64,000 bases of DNA from positions 47,466 through 111,465 of the forward strand of contig WHVA01000387.1 in NCBI GenBank assembly GCA_015179125.1, given 5' to 3'. This document shows, one piece after another, positions 22,547 through 33,505 of the stretch. The notes under the pieces were generated by a model. That model was not told the origin of the DNA and made no database searches. It saw only the letters and a program-made list of their open reading frames with translations. The translations under genes were made by a program, and so were the position numbers. Numbering within the stretch: the first letter of the stretch is position 1; each line of letters starts with the position of its first letter. The DNA comes from Gautieria morchelliformis. Taxonomy: Eukaryota; Basidiomycota; Agaricomycetes; Gomphales; Gomphaceae.

Positions 22547-23973
22547 ATGGCAACTAATGGGTCTTCCCTCTCCTCACTCATCGAGTGAATGCAGGCGTGG
22601 TCAGGGTTCGCCCTGACCTTCGGACGAATTTATGTGAGGAAGTGGAGCAATGGGTAGTCAATGCCGAGGGGATCCAGGTAAGATAGTCCCCATATAGGTT
22701 GTTTGCTGACCTCTCTGTTGTAGGTTGAGCTTCGGACTGCATTATGGGTGGATGCAGTTGTTGACCCTGAGTTCGAACGACCGTTGGATGTGGACGACCT
22801 GGCAAAGGAGGTAAAGGAAGCGAAGGAGTGGCTCGGAAGTTTGATGTTCACAGTTGACCCAGAATTTCTCAATGTTGAGATGAACCTGGTTCCTGGTCCC
22901 ACAGCATCGTGACATCCATCGAAGGAGCCTGAGGTTGAGGGGAGCATTGCGAAGGCCCCCCAAAGGTACGTGACCAATTGCCTACTGTTAACCCATCTAA
23001 CTTGAATTTTGGCGAAGTTTCAGCTCCTGTGACTGAGCTTATTGCTGTGTTGCATGAATCACCTCGACCACTGGCCACAGTCCAGCCTGTGCACACGAAG
23101 TGGCAACTAATGTTCCTATCGTCAGAAGACGAAGGAGAGAACACCCCGATGCCGAAGTAGGCCAGGATAGAGCCAGGTCCACGGCAACCTCGTTCGGAGG
23201 TGGGTTGGAGTCCCTCGGTTGAACTCCTAACAGTTGAGCAACCTCATGCACCGCATCAAAAAGGCTGGGTGAACGCGCAAGTCGCTGAAGTGGACAAGAT
23301 TCCGCAATCGGTTGTGAAGCAGGGCTACCCTGAGCACACCTTCCTGCGAGGCTGGAAGATTTTTATTGGGGTAAGTGTTCAATTTTTTTCACAGTGTTCA
23401 CACAGTTTACAGCGGCCCTATACGTAGCCTGAGATGGTTATGAAGCCAGCGAAGTGCGGGCAATGCCTCCACTACAGCCACACATGTAGCGGCCAGGTCA
23501 GGAAGATGTGTGGGCGAGGTATTCGCGATCGCCAGGCTTGCGTATCACCAGAGGGTGAGTAATTGTCTCTTCAAATCTTCCCTTCACTATCTGAACTTAT
23601 GCGGAGTTTTGGTCCCTTGTCTAGAATACGAGGCGAAGGAGGAGAAGGATGCCAGGGAGGCTGAGGCGAGGGAATGGGGAATGAAGGGGAAGGGGAAGGA
23701 TAAAGGGTTGACAGTTGGTACATCATTGATCTCCTCAAAGGGTATCCTTGGTAAGTCCCTGCTATTATCCTTAGTATCTTCTTTGGCTGATTTCCAGATA
23801 CCTTCGAAGGTACTCGGACGTCTATGCTGGTCGCCAGGGAGAGGGTGGAGGAGCTGGTGGAGAGGTCAGAGGGTCTGATGAGGAATGTGTCGGTGAAGTT
23901 AAATGAATTAAATGGGGCTGTTTTAGAACTAGAGGGGGTCCAGGCGATGATTAGGAAACTATTAATGAAGTAG
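22547..23973 (+). pseudogene. Antisense Zn2Cys6-motif, coiled-coil gene inside G1
   Basis: A spliced gene lies antisense to G1, between the end of pol and the 3' LTR. Segments: 22547-22677, 22724-22965, about 22978-23370, 23428-23554, 23625-23750 and 23798-23973 (TAG). Donors and acceptors are canonical (GTAAGA, GTACGT, GTAAGT, GTGAGT). Exon 4 encodes a cysteine cluster with spacing C-x2-C-x6-C-x7-C-x2-G-x6-C. This equals the Gal4-type Zn2Cys6 pattern except that the fifth Cys is Gly (GGT, one base from TGT). Exons 5-6 encode a Lys/Glu-rich, coiled-coil-like C-terminus. The acidic stretch FLSSEDEGENTP precedes the cluster. Lesions: a frame break in exon 1 near 22586, TGA 22910-22912 and TAG 23158-23160 inside otherwise coding-like sequence. 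The exon 2/3 junction is unresolved. A role as DNA-binding regulator is inference only. Confidence 0.7.
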
Positions 23974-25091
23974 AGTCTCTAGAATTATTGTGAACATAGA
24001 AGCATTTCTTGGATTTCTATAAGGTCCTAAGTCTTAGGTTTCTTGGGGTACTTTGTGTGAAATTTGGTGAGTGTGCGAGCTGAATTAGTCACATTTGAAG
24101 AGGGTTCCCAAGACGTAGCCTCAGGGGTGTGTTCGTATCCCTTCCACTCTACTAAGTATTCGAGCCTCCTTCGGTGAATACGACTATCAAGTATTTTGAG
24201 ATTTCGTATTCGTCAGCAGAGTTGATTTCGATGGGTGGTGGGGGATCTGTGTGTCGACCTGGAATAGTAGACATCGTGGCTGGTTCAAGAAGGGATACGT
24301 GAAACACAGGGTGAATCTGGCGAAGATCCAATGGTAAGCCTAAGCAAAATGCATGAGAAGATATTTTAGCCATGATGGGGTATGGGCCAAGTCTTCGATA
24401 ATCAATTTTCTTCGAACACCATTTTGTGTGAATATTTTGTGAGTCAAGCCACATTTTGTCTCTGACCTGAAATTCAGGAATTGGAATGTGGCGACTGGTT
24501 ATGGCTGAAGTGTACTGGGTAATTGATTTCTTTATTTGATCGTGAAGGTACTGATGAAGGTCCTTGAGATCTGCCGACTGGAAATAAGCATCTTCAGAAG
24601 CAACCGAAGTGAGATATACTTTGAGCTTTGGATGGAAGCCCTTGTTAGCGAAGAAGGGCGTGACCTGTGTCGCCGAATGGGCTGTGTTGTTGTAGGTGAA
24701 TTCGGCAAGGGGGAGCAGGTTGACCCAGTCATCCTGCTGGTAGTTGATGTAGATGCGGAGGTACTGTTCTATGATCTGGTTCACTCATTCTGTCTGTCCA
24801 TCGGTTTGGGGGTGGTAAGCTGTGGATAGGTTGCCTTTGATGCCGAGGACTTTGCAGAGTGAGGTCCAGAATCGTGACGTGAAGTACTTTCCTCGATCGG
24901 AAATGATATCGCTGGGACTACCATGTTTAGTGAATACGTGGTGAAGGAAGAGCATGGTGACGTCGCCTTAATCAATGTCTGAAAATGTCGGAATGAACAG
25001 TGCCATATTTGTGAGTCAGTCAACAATGACGAGGATCATGTTGTGTCCATCTGAGAGTGAGAGAGTGAGAGTTCTTTGATGAAGTCCATGG

Positions 25092-25550
25092 AAATGTGTT
25101 AAGGTTGTGTTTGTACTGCAGTTTGGCTATACCAGGCTGAACTCAGGTCTCGGGTCGGAGGGCTTGGCTTCAACCTCTTGGGTTGTGCCCACTCTATGTT
25201 CCGCCCTAATTTCGGGAGCGGTCTCGGCTATAAGCCAAGATGTGGGTTTCGATATCAAGCAGAGGGTCTTAAGTATGATAAGCTAATTCGATATCTGAAC
25301 TGAGGAGCTACTGTACATGGACTGGGGGTCTATATAGTAAAGTAGCATGCAGGGTCGTGAAGAGAACATGATCGGATCAATGGTCAGGGGAAACAAGGGT
25401 CAGGCAAACGGGGAACTAACTAATAAGGGAATCAGGGGTGATGGGAAGTGCGAAGGGAAACCTGAAGGAAGCTGGGAAATACCCGACATTCCCGAACGAG
25501 AGCCGAAGCTGAGCTTCGGTCTGGATTCGGGAACGGGTCGTAACAAAATG
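25092..25550 (-). mobile_element. Solo LTR, family E (449 bp), in G1 integrase
   Basis: The LTR is 25097-25545, with ends TGTTAAGG and CGTAACA on the plus strand. The 5-bp target duplication AAATG is at 25092-25096 and 25546-25550. It splits the integrase at the codons for the conserved SISMDF segment. The outermost five bases are inverted (TGTTA/TAACA). The minus orientation is suggested because that end reads TGTTACGACC, like the 5' end of the G2 LTR (TGTTATGACC). Confidence 0.88.
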
Positions 25551-25966
25551 GAATCCCAGGGTCATTGGCTGATGGGCAGGAAGCGAAGAGGGCCAAAGGG
25601 TTTGTGATGAATGGATTTAGCATGGCGACACTTGGAACAGGAACCAATGTAGTTGGTGACGAAGGTGGTCATATTTGGCCAATGGTACTGTCTCCGAATG
25701 TTCTTCATTGTCTTGCTGATCCCTGGGTGTCCTGATAACTGATGATCATGCAGCGAGCGAAGGATGTCCAAGCGAATATCATTGTGATCAGGGACATACA
25801 TTGGCTGTTTGTATAACAGCATTTTGCCATCCTCTCCAAGTGACCAAGGGTCTCGCTTTGCATTCGGAGGGATGATCACGCGGTCTCTCAACTGAAGACG
25901 AGTGATGTGGGCTGAGGACAAGGGATCGGTCAACTGTCCCTGTTGGATGGATGTCAACAGTGATGC

Positions 25967-26638
25967 AGAGTTGTTACATATCGAGATTTCCGCAAGTTGG
26001 AACTGGAAAGGACAATGGCTTCAACTTATGTGTTGCGCCCCCAATGAACTATCGTCCTAAGTATTTCGGAACGCGAGTCGGAAGTTGGAGAGTATCGAAC
26101 TAAACAGAAGTCAGAACTTGAGTTGGAACGTGAGTCGGAAGCAGAAGGCGGAAAGGCGGAGAGTCAGAGGTCTTGCTAAACTCGCTGTGCTAAGAACGGG
26201 AGATAGAGTGAAGGAAATCACGTATCAAAGGTGATTATCTGATTGCAGAATAACAGACATACATGAGAGGCTTTTATACAAAGAGCTGAGACAACATGTA
26301 ATGAGGTAGTACTAAGCAAATTCCAGAGAGAGCGGAAGTCAGGTAGACATGCGGGGTAGCTAATTAATTGGGAACAAGGGGACTACAAGGGGGGTTCAGG
26401 GTAGGGTAAAACAATGGCAGAAGAACAAGGGGTTGGAAGACATATCTGACAACGAAACTACAAGGAGGGCCGGACATATGGTCTTGCAGTGCTGAGAGGC
26501 GAGTCCAGTGAGTCCGAGTAATAGAGTTGAAAGAACAAGGGAATAAAAACAAGGGGCGGAATATTGGAACTATCGGAGGGTCGGAATGTGTGCGGAACTG
26601 AGTGTCAGAAGTCGGAAATGCATGGTCATAACAAGAGT
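25967..26638 (-). mobile_element. Solo LTR of G2 family (662 bp) in G1 pol
   Basis: The LTR is 25972-26633 in minus orientation, running from TGTTATGACC to TGTAACA in element sense. The target duplication AGAGT lies at 25967-25971 and 26634-26638. It matches the G2 LTR at 47834-48483, including the GGGGGCGCAAC stretch and the following TTGAAGCCA region, so it helps fix the true G2 LTR ends. It interrupts G1 between RNase H and integrase. Confidence 0.9.
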
Positions 26639-29251
26639 CAAGGATGATGGCACGAATGAGTTGCCCGGTCTTAAACATTGATTGGAAGTTGTGAGGATTT
26701 GCTAATGTGTAAGCACCATCCCCCCCTTTAGGGTACACGTCGCCTCGATGGGTCAAAGCATCAGGCTTTGTGCCGAGTCACCTGGCTTGGTAGCGGATGA
26801 TGTAGTTGAATCCCAAAAGGTGTTCAGACCATCAAATCTGGCATTGGGTCAGCTGCTTTGTGGTTGTGAAATACTCGAGGTTCTTGTGGTCAGAGAGGAT
26901 GAGAATGGCATGGGATGCCCCTTCAAGGTAGTTTTGCCATTGCTTCAAGGCGCAGAAGATGGCAAGCAGCTCCTTGTTGTAGATTTCATAGTTCATCTCA
27001 GCTGGTGCCATGCCCCGCAAATAGCAGGTGATTGGGTGGATATTGCCATCGGAGGGGGTGATCTGGGAGATGATGGCAGCAATGGCGTAGTCAGAGGTGT
27101 CTGTTTCGATGACAATTGGATTATTGGGGTTGAAGTGGATGAGGACTGGGGCTTTTGAGAATGCAGCTTTGAGTGCTTCAAAGGCCTCCTGCTGCTTCAC
27201 ATCCCATGCGAACAGAGTATCCTTCCTGGTCAAGCAAGTAAGTGGCAGAACAATGTCTGAGAATGAAACAATGAATCTTCTGTAGAAGTTGGCGAAGCCC
27301 ATGAACAATTGGACTTCACAGAGGTTCGTTGGTACAGGCCACTTTGTGATGGCAGCGGTTTTCTCGATGTCCATGGAGATGCCAGCAGGAGAGATGATAA
27401 ATCCAAGGAACTCGACCCAGTCCAAATGGAAGAGGCACTTCTCTGGTTTTATGAAGAGGTTGTGCTTGTGAAGATGGGTGAAGACCATTCGGACATGCTC
27501 CAAGTGATCCTTCTTGTTCTTTGAGAAGATAAGGATCTCATTGAGGTAGACTACAACGAAGATGTCAGCCATGTCTTGGAATACATCATTCATGAAGTGC
27601 TGGAAAGTAGCTGGAGCATTTGTCAATCCAAACGGCATGACAAGGTATTCAAAGGACCCATATCGAGTTTGGATGGCTGTCTTCCATTCTTGACCAGAGG
27701 CGATTCAAACGTTGTTGAACCTGGCACAAAGGTCAAACTTGGTATAGATGTTTGCACTTTTGAGTTAGTCAATAAGGCTTGGAATCAGTGGGATAGGGTA
27801 CTTGTTCTTTCGTGTGATACGGTTCAGCCCTCAGTAGTCCACAGACATCCTCAGTGTACTGTCCTTTTTCTTTTGCAAATACCACAGGGGCATGGCTGGG
27901 CGATTGGGAGGAGTAGATGAATCCCTTGCCTAGCATATCTTCAAGATAGTTGCGAAGTGCCTCTAATTCGGTGTTTGAGAGTGGGTATATGGGGCCATGA
28001 GGTGGTGTGCCATCGTTCTCAATTTCGATGGTGTGGTCATACGGGCGATGTGGGGGCAAGTTTTTGGCTTTAGCACGTGAGAAGATATCGAAGAAGTCAT
28101 GGTACTCCTCTGGTACCACCGTCTTGAACATCTCTAGTTCATCCCTCAGTAGGGGTTTTTTTTGTGTGAACAGGGTATTCGGAGCTGGTGCATTGCCTAC
28201 AGCACGAAGAGAAGTGGGTTCCGTGGTAGTAGGATGCATGCTCAACATGAATGTTTCCTCTTTGCCGAGCTTCATGATTAGCTTGAAGGTGGCCACACCG
28301 ATTAGGCTTATATGCAGTGTTGTCCTCTTTGTAGAGGCAGATCCAGAGGCGAACAAGGGAACGAAAGGTGGTTGTCGGTCAGTGATTCTCTACATGGTGT
28401 ACAGGGGTCAGGAGGACTCGGAATGGGTTCGGGCACTGTTTTTGGTTGAATAGTTTTGGTTTCTATTACATTTTCTCCTTCAGCTGAAAATGGGTGGATA
28501 AGAGTATTGGGAAGCGATATGGAGGACTCAGAGGCGTGATTCTCAATAGGCTTGACTGAGAGAAGTAATGGTTCACCATCCACGTTGAATGTCTGTTTGT
28601 AACCAGGAAGATTCGGAATAGGAGTGGGTGAAGAAGTGACATCTGGTGGAAGGACTGGGATGTAAGAGAGTGGTCCAATCGCTATGTTCAGGATGTAACC
28701 CAAGGATGGCTGGGATGGGTTTGAACCAGGAACTGACGGTGGTGAAAGCATCGAGGCAGTAATGTGAGTCTAGTATCTAGATATTTGTGAATGAAACCAG
28801 CAGTGGCTGGTTTCCCATCAAAAAGGCAGAGAGTGATTGGCGAACGGAGGGGTGTACATGCGAAGCCAGGACGAGAGGAGAATGAGCTATCAATGAAATT
28901 TGAAGTGGCACCAGAGTCGATGAGAGTAGGAATGGAGTTAGAGAGACTGGGAAGGTGTACATGGATGATGAAAGATGAATCAGAATGGGAACTAATGGAA
29001 GCGAACAGATACACAGATGGTACAGAGTGAATAGGATTGGTGTTCAAAGGAATAGAGCGACCCATCATTAACACCGCAGAGGGATCGTGAACTAGTTTTC
29101 CACAGGAGAGTTTTCACTATCTTTGGAGGCCTCTTCAAGTGTGGCGACCTGGGGGTTGCCTTCCAGTAGTTGAGGGAGCTCTCTTGGACCCATACCACCA
29201 CCTCGACTTATTTTCCCATGGTCCGAAGGCACTGTTCAGCCCTTCAGATTC

Positions 29252-31307
29252 GTGTATAGGCCCAAGACAGCTAAAACCTTCCTCTTGTCGAACACTCTCG
29301 AACACACCCGCACATGCTCCTGTCTCATGCCACCCTCTCCCAACCCGCCTGGCATTGTACAACCGCAGGGACTGGGGACGCTGGCGCCCCACCAGGTCAT
29401 CCCCCAGAGCAGAATTGCTCGCTCACCCACGCCGAATCCAGACCCTGACGATCCTGTTTCCGTGTTGAGCACCAAAGGGATAAACGAAGGTAATAAAGCT
29501 GACATTTCAGCCCTTGCCACCACCCTCGAGTCTTTCGGCGACTTCAAGCATGGAACCTCATGGAACTTGGGCAAGAAGGCGCTACCCAGTGTATTTCAAT
29601 CACCAAACTGCTGAGGGAGGCCTCCCTCCTATATGGATTGAACAGACTGGCGATGAACAACGACTTGCAGAAGGCAGTCTCTGACATCAAGGAGGCAGTA
29701 GCTACCAGCCGCGGGCAGCCCCCCCAACCTCAAGTGGGACCTCATACGCCGCTGCTGCCAAATGCGGCCTGGGGGATGCCTCAAGTCCAGCAGCTCTGCT
29801 GAAGCAGAAGATGATAGCCGATCTTCAGCAAAAGCAGATTTTCCTGTCTATGAAGCACATCACCAAAGACTCCCACATTCTCAAGTGGGAGCCGGCTGTT
29901 GCTACAAGGTATTGCAGTGGCATTATTACTAACTATTTTGAAAGACATCCGGATGCAGGGCCGCCAACTCCGTTCTCACTACGCGGCATCACCAATTCCA
30001 CGGCTGGCAACATCACGCTCACCTTCAAAACCGCCGAAGATGCCAACAAGGCCTGGTGTCAGGGGACACCCTGTTTTCCATTTCCAGTTCCGACTCCACA
30101 CCCAGTTCCGACTCCATTTCCGACTCTGGTTCCAGTTCCAATTCCATCTCCAACTCCGCTTTCGGAAATGATTCCGCTTCTGGCAGAACTTCCACCAGTT
30201 CCGTGCGCTTTACTGATTCCACTCCAATTTCCGACTTCCGCCCTTGGAACAGTATCGGAAGTCAAGTGACTCACGTAGTAGGTGGCATCAAGGGTCGATC
30301 AAGGGTCAGGGAGGTCAGGGGAATGCAGGGTAGATGGCGGGTGCCAAGTGTTGACCCTGGCTGCGCAGCATAGTATAATACGGGCTCGCTGACATTGGGG
30401 GTCCTTAGACCTTTCTCTTCGGATTTCCCCTGTCAGGTGAGAATCCCCTCTCTTGTATACTCTGTTCATTTATACCTACTTCGGATTTCCCCTTGTCAGT
30501 TGTGTGGTAGTGTGCTCTCCACAACCGGCCAGGGTTGCCCTTACACCTGGGCGCATGCAGGCAAATGGGTCAAAGAAATTGACCCCGCAGCTACCACCCC
30601 TCAGCGCTCGTATGCTGTGGTAGCACACAATGTCCCTACCAGCTTTTGGTCTGAGCAAGAAGATCTTAAAGAAGCCATTGACGGCCTTGAAGACAGTAAT
30701 CTGGACAACACGCCTGACGGGCGTCAAGTTGCCTACCTAGCGTGGCTCAGCAGCGCCGAGTCCTGCGACAGAACCAATCGCGGCCCACTAATGATCAGTT
30801 ACAGAACTAGAGCAGCTTCCAATGCAGCTATTGAAAACGGCTTAATCTTCAAAGGGATCCTCTGCAGTGTCAGTTTATATGTCCCACGACCCCCACAATG
30901 TTTCCGGTGCCAAGGCTGAGGCCACCAGGCGACGGGGTGTACTGGGGAGGTGCGCTGTGGCCGATGTGCCGGGCCCCACCCTACCAACTACCACTCATGC
31001 ATGCACGATCACCCTTGCCCTGCAGCACAGAGATGCACTGTGGAAAAAGCCCAAATGCACCAACTGCCAGGGCGATCACCCTAGCTGGACATGTACATGC
31101 CCGGCTGCAAAAGCCACCATTGAAGCACAGACGATGAAGGATGAGTATGCGACTGGGAGATATGAAGCTTACACCCCTTTTGCCTTTGCAGACATAGACT
31201 ATATCCCAGGACATCGCTCGACTGCCCAACTTCACTCACCTCCCCATGCCTCGACCTCTCCCAGCCTCAATTCAACTATATCCCACCCACCTCCCCCTCT
31301 GGTCCAG
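29252..31307 (+). pseudogene. LINE-2 ORF1 (Gag-like), interrupted
   Basis: A degenerate ORF1 spread over three frames. Recognisable parts are a Pro-rich N-terminal region ending PDPDDPVSVLSTKGINEGNK, a middle domain with AGNITLTFKTAEDANKAW, and zinc knuckles that begin with CFRCQG and include CTNCQGDHPSWTC. The solo LTR 30057-30545 splits the middle domain exactly after KAW; the sequence resumes with the residues HAGKWVKEIDPAATTPQRSY. A TGA follows the first knuckle at about 30919. Role as in LINE-1 ORF1: RNA binding. Confidence 0.8.
30052..30550. mobile_element. Solo LTR, family S (489 bp), in LINE-2 ORF1
   Basis: The LTR is 30057-30545, from TGTCAGGGGACACC to GCCCTTACA. The target duplication CCTGG is at 30052-30056 and 30546-30550. 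It is a close copy of the LTR at 12923-13402, including the TTCC/TTCCGA repeat tract. Length differs by 9 bp because of that tract. Confidence 0.93.
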
Positions 31308-31924
31308 ATGCCTGAGCGCATGCCGCATCAGAACCTTTGCCTAAAGCAGCAAAACTGCAAACATTCAAAAGATATCACTCTGAGCCTTATCAACACAACA
31401 GACCCTATGGACTGGGGCCTCGTCCTGATTCAAGAACCGTACATATACCCGAGGACTCGGCTCTCACCAGCCACCCCTCACTGGTACATCATGTACCCCG
31501 TGAAAGATGATGATGATAACACCCTGCCCTGCTCTATTCTGCTTATGTCTGCCAAGCTGACATCAGATTCTTTCAGACAGATCCGAATCAGGTCACACGC
31601 GATAACGGCGCTCACCATTACTCACAATGGCATCAACCTCAACATATACAACGTCTACAACCCCCTGACTCTGACACAACCCTCACGCACCTGCAGCGAT
31701 GGCTTACCCTGAATCCGACCCCTCCCAGCTCTTCTGCCATCTGGGCCTGCGATTTCAACAAGCACAACGTGCTCTGGACTGGCCCCAACCAGTCGCACAG
31801 ATGCCAGCTCAGCAACACAGAGCTACTTATGCAGCTCCTTGCTGAACAGCATATGGAGCTGATGCTGCCGCTGGGCACCCCTACCTTCCAGTCCAACAGC
31901 CACCGCACCTGGACCACAATCAAC

Positions 31925-33505
31925 CTGGTTGTCATGACCTGTCTATTTCTCTTACCCACTGTCTCTATGCTCCCTCTCGTCACTCCCTAGCATCTTCGCC
32001 AGAGTTCGCCGCACCCACCGACCACTCCCCCTCTACGTCCACTCTACCCACTGTTTGCCCCATTCTCCAAACCACTATTCGCTGCTCGCGCATTTTGCCA
32101 GCAGGCACGCCATCAAATACGATCGATACCATTCACCTGGCATGATGGTTCATCATTAACCCCATCATCTTCTCAATCCAACCCCATTGGGTGTTCGTAT
32201 TAATATAAATCAGATTAAGGGGTTGGAGTCGAGTGGTTAATAGTGTGATAAAGAGCTCAAGCAGTGTTCTGGTGAGAGATAAAAGCAGTGTTCTTAGAGC
32301 TCTAGAATTAAGCAATGTTCTTAGAGTAAGAGTTGAGGAGAAACAATAATGATCCAAAGATGCTTATAACTTGAAGCTCTGAGGAAAAAGATTGTAAAGT
32401 CGCTGATTTATTTGTATCTAGAGTCCAAGTATTTAAACAATGCACAATAGGAGTAGATAGTCATGTGAAAAATAATGGGGCTAGGAGTTAGGGTCAAGAT
32501 GATGTCAAGTATGATGCTATGACCCCTAAATGGCTAATTCCTGGACAGATGATGTCAAATATGATGTCAGGCATATAGGACAAGGACTTGACTCGATAAT
32601 ATGTGGGAAATGATATGCATATGTGCACCTCGACTCGACTCGACTCGAAATAATTCTTGGCTCGGAATGGTTCTCGGAATGACAAGAAATATGGTGAAAG
32701 GTGAGAATGATTGATAACAAAATAGATTGTCCTGACTGAAATGTTTTCTTCTTCCTCAAATAACACGTATGGCTAAAGTGTGTTCGCAGGACGTCCCTTC
32801 CATAGGTGGTGGGGGATCAACCCAGTAAAAGAAGAGTCCATGCAGGGTAGCATGTATGCGGGTCCCAAGATATGGTTTTGTCCATAAGTGTCTTCGCCAC
32901 CTTTATTTTCCATCGTTTCATGTTCGCATTCTTCCCTCACTCTACTGTATGTTTATTCCATCTACTTGGTATCATGACTGCGCACCCCTATCTGACCCTG
33001 ACTCACGATGGCCTCTTTCCTATTCGCTAAATACCTTGCGAGCATTCGATATAAGTAGTTTACATTCACATGTATATTCTCCAGTTCAATTATCATACGT
33101 TGTCCATCTTGTGCAAACTTGACCTCGCTGTGATCATCGTCTTGAGCCTTCTCTTGGAGATTTCTATCTTCGACCAGCAGAGGACTTAGGCATCATTGGT
33201 GAGTTCTCATACTTCATCTTTGTTACCTTAGCCTTCAAACTATTCTCTGTGCTGTTGGCGAAGGGATTGTCGAGACTTAGACAGCCCTTCCGTGAGGCCT
33301 TGCATGTTACATCGTCAAGTACCACGGGCTATTTCGCTACGACTGTAGATAGGGTGAGCCCTGTTCGGGCAGCCCTCTTATCTTGTGAACATTTATTGGT
33401 TCACCTATTCGCCGAACGGCATACTTATTCGCACAAGTCATTCGGGCATTCGCTGTGTTCACTAATACACGATATTAACACCTAAAAACCAATCTTGACA
33501 CTGGT
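31925..33505 (+). mobile_element. Solo LTR of G1 family in LINE-2
   Basis: The LTR is 31930-33500, from TGTCATGACC to CAATCTTGACA in plus orientation. The target duplication CTGGT is at 31925-31929 and 33501-33505. It aligns along its length with the reverse complement of the G1 LTRs but is clearly diverged. A 565-bp insert at 32201-32765 enlarges it. Removing the LTR and one duplication rejoins LINE-2 ORF2 in frame. Confidence 0.88.
32196..32770. mobile_element. 565-bp insert nested in the G1-type solo LTR
   Basis: The insert is 32201-32765, flanked by CGTAT at 32196-32200 and 32766-32770. On the minus strand it starts TGTTATTTGA and ends TTTATATTA, so it could be a solo LTR whose last CA has become TA. 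It contains TC-GA-rich stretches such as repeated CTCGA near 32629-32645. No coding sequence is seen. The boundaries rest on comparison with the uninterrupted G1 LTR. Confidence 0.6.

Larger units (their letters stand above)
24152..29074 (-). pseudogene. G1 pol: protease, RT, RNase H, integrase, chromodomain
   Basis: Broken into pieces by frameshifts and stops. Protease (29074-28688) has TLIDSGATSNFID. Reverse transcriptase spans 28356-27638 and 27638-about 27250, with MPFGLTNAPATFQHFMNDVF. The active-site box reads YLNE where the family has YxDD, so catalysis is lost. RNase H (about 27180-26832) has IETDTSDYAI and a terminal HKNLEYF. The integrase zinc finger (25957-25562) has HDHQLSGHPGISKTM and CSKCRHAK. 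The core (25026-24781) is frameshifted but keeps [10 protein letters not shown] in another frame. The C-terminus (24784-24152) has the GPY-type motif and the start of a chromodomain after HPVFHVSLLEP. Two solo LTRs with target duplications sit inside (25097-25545 and 25972-26633). Confidence 0.9.
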
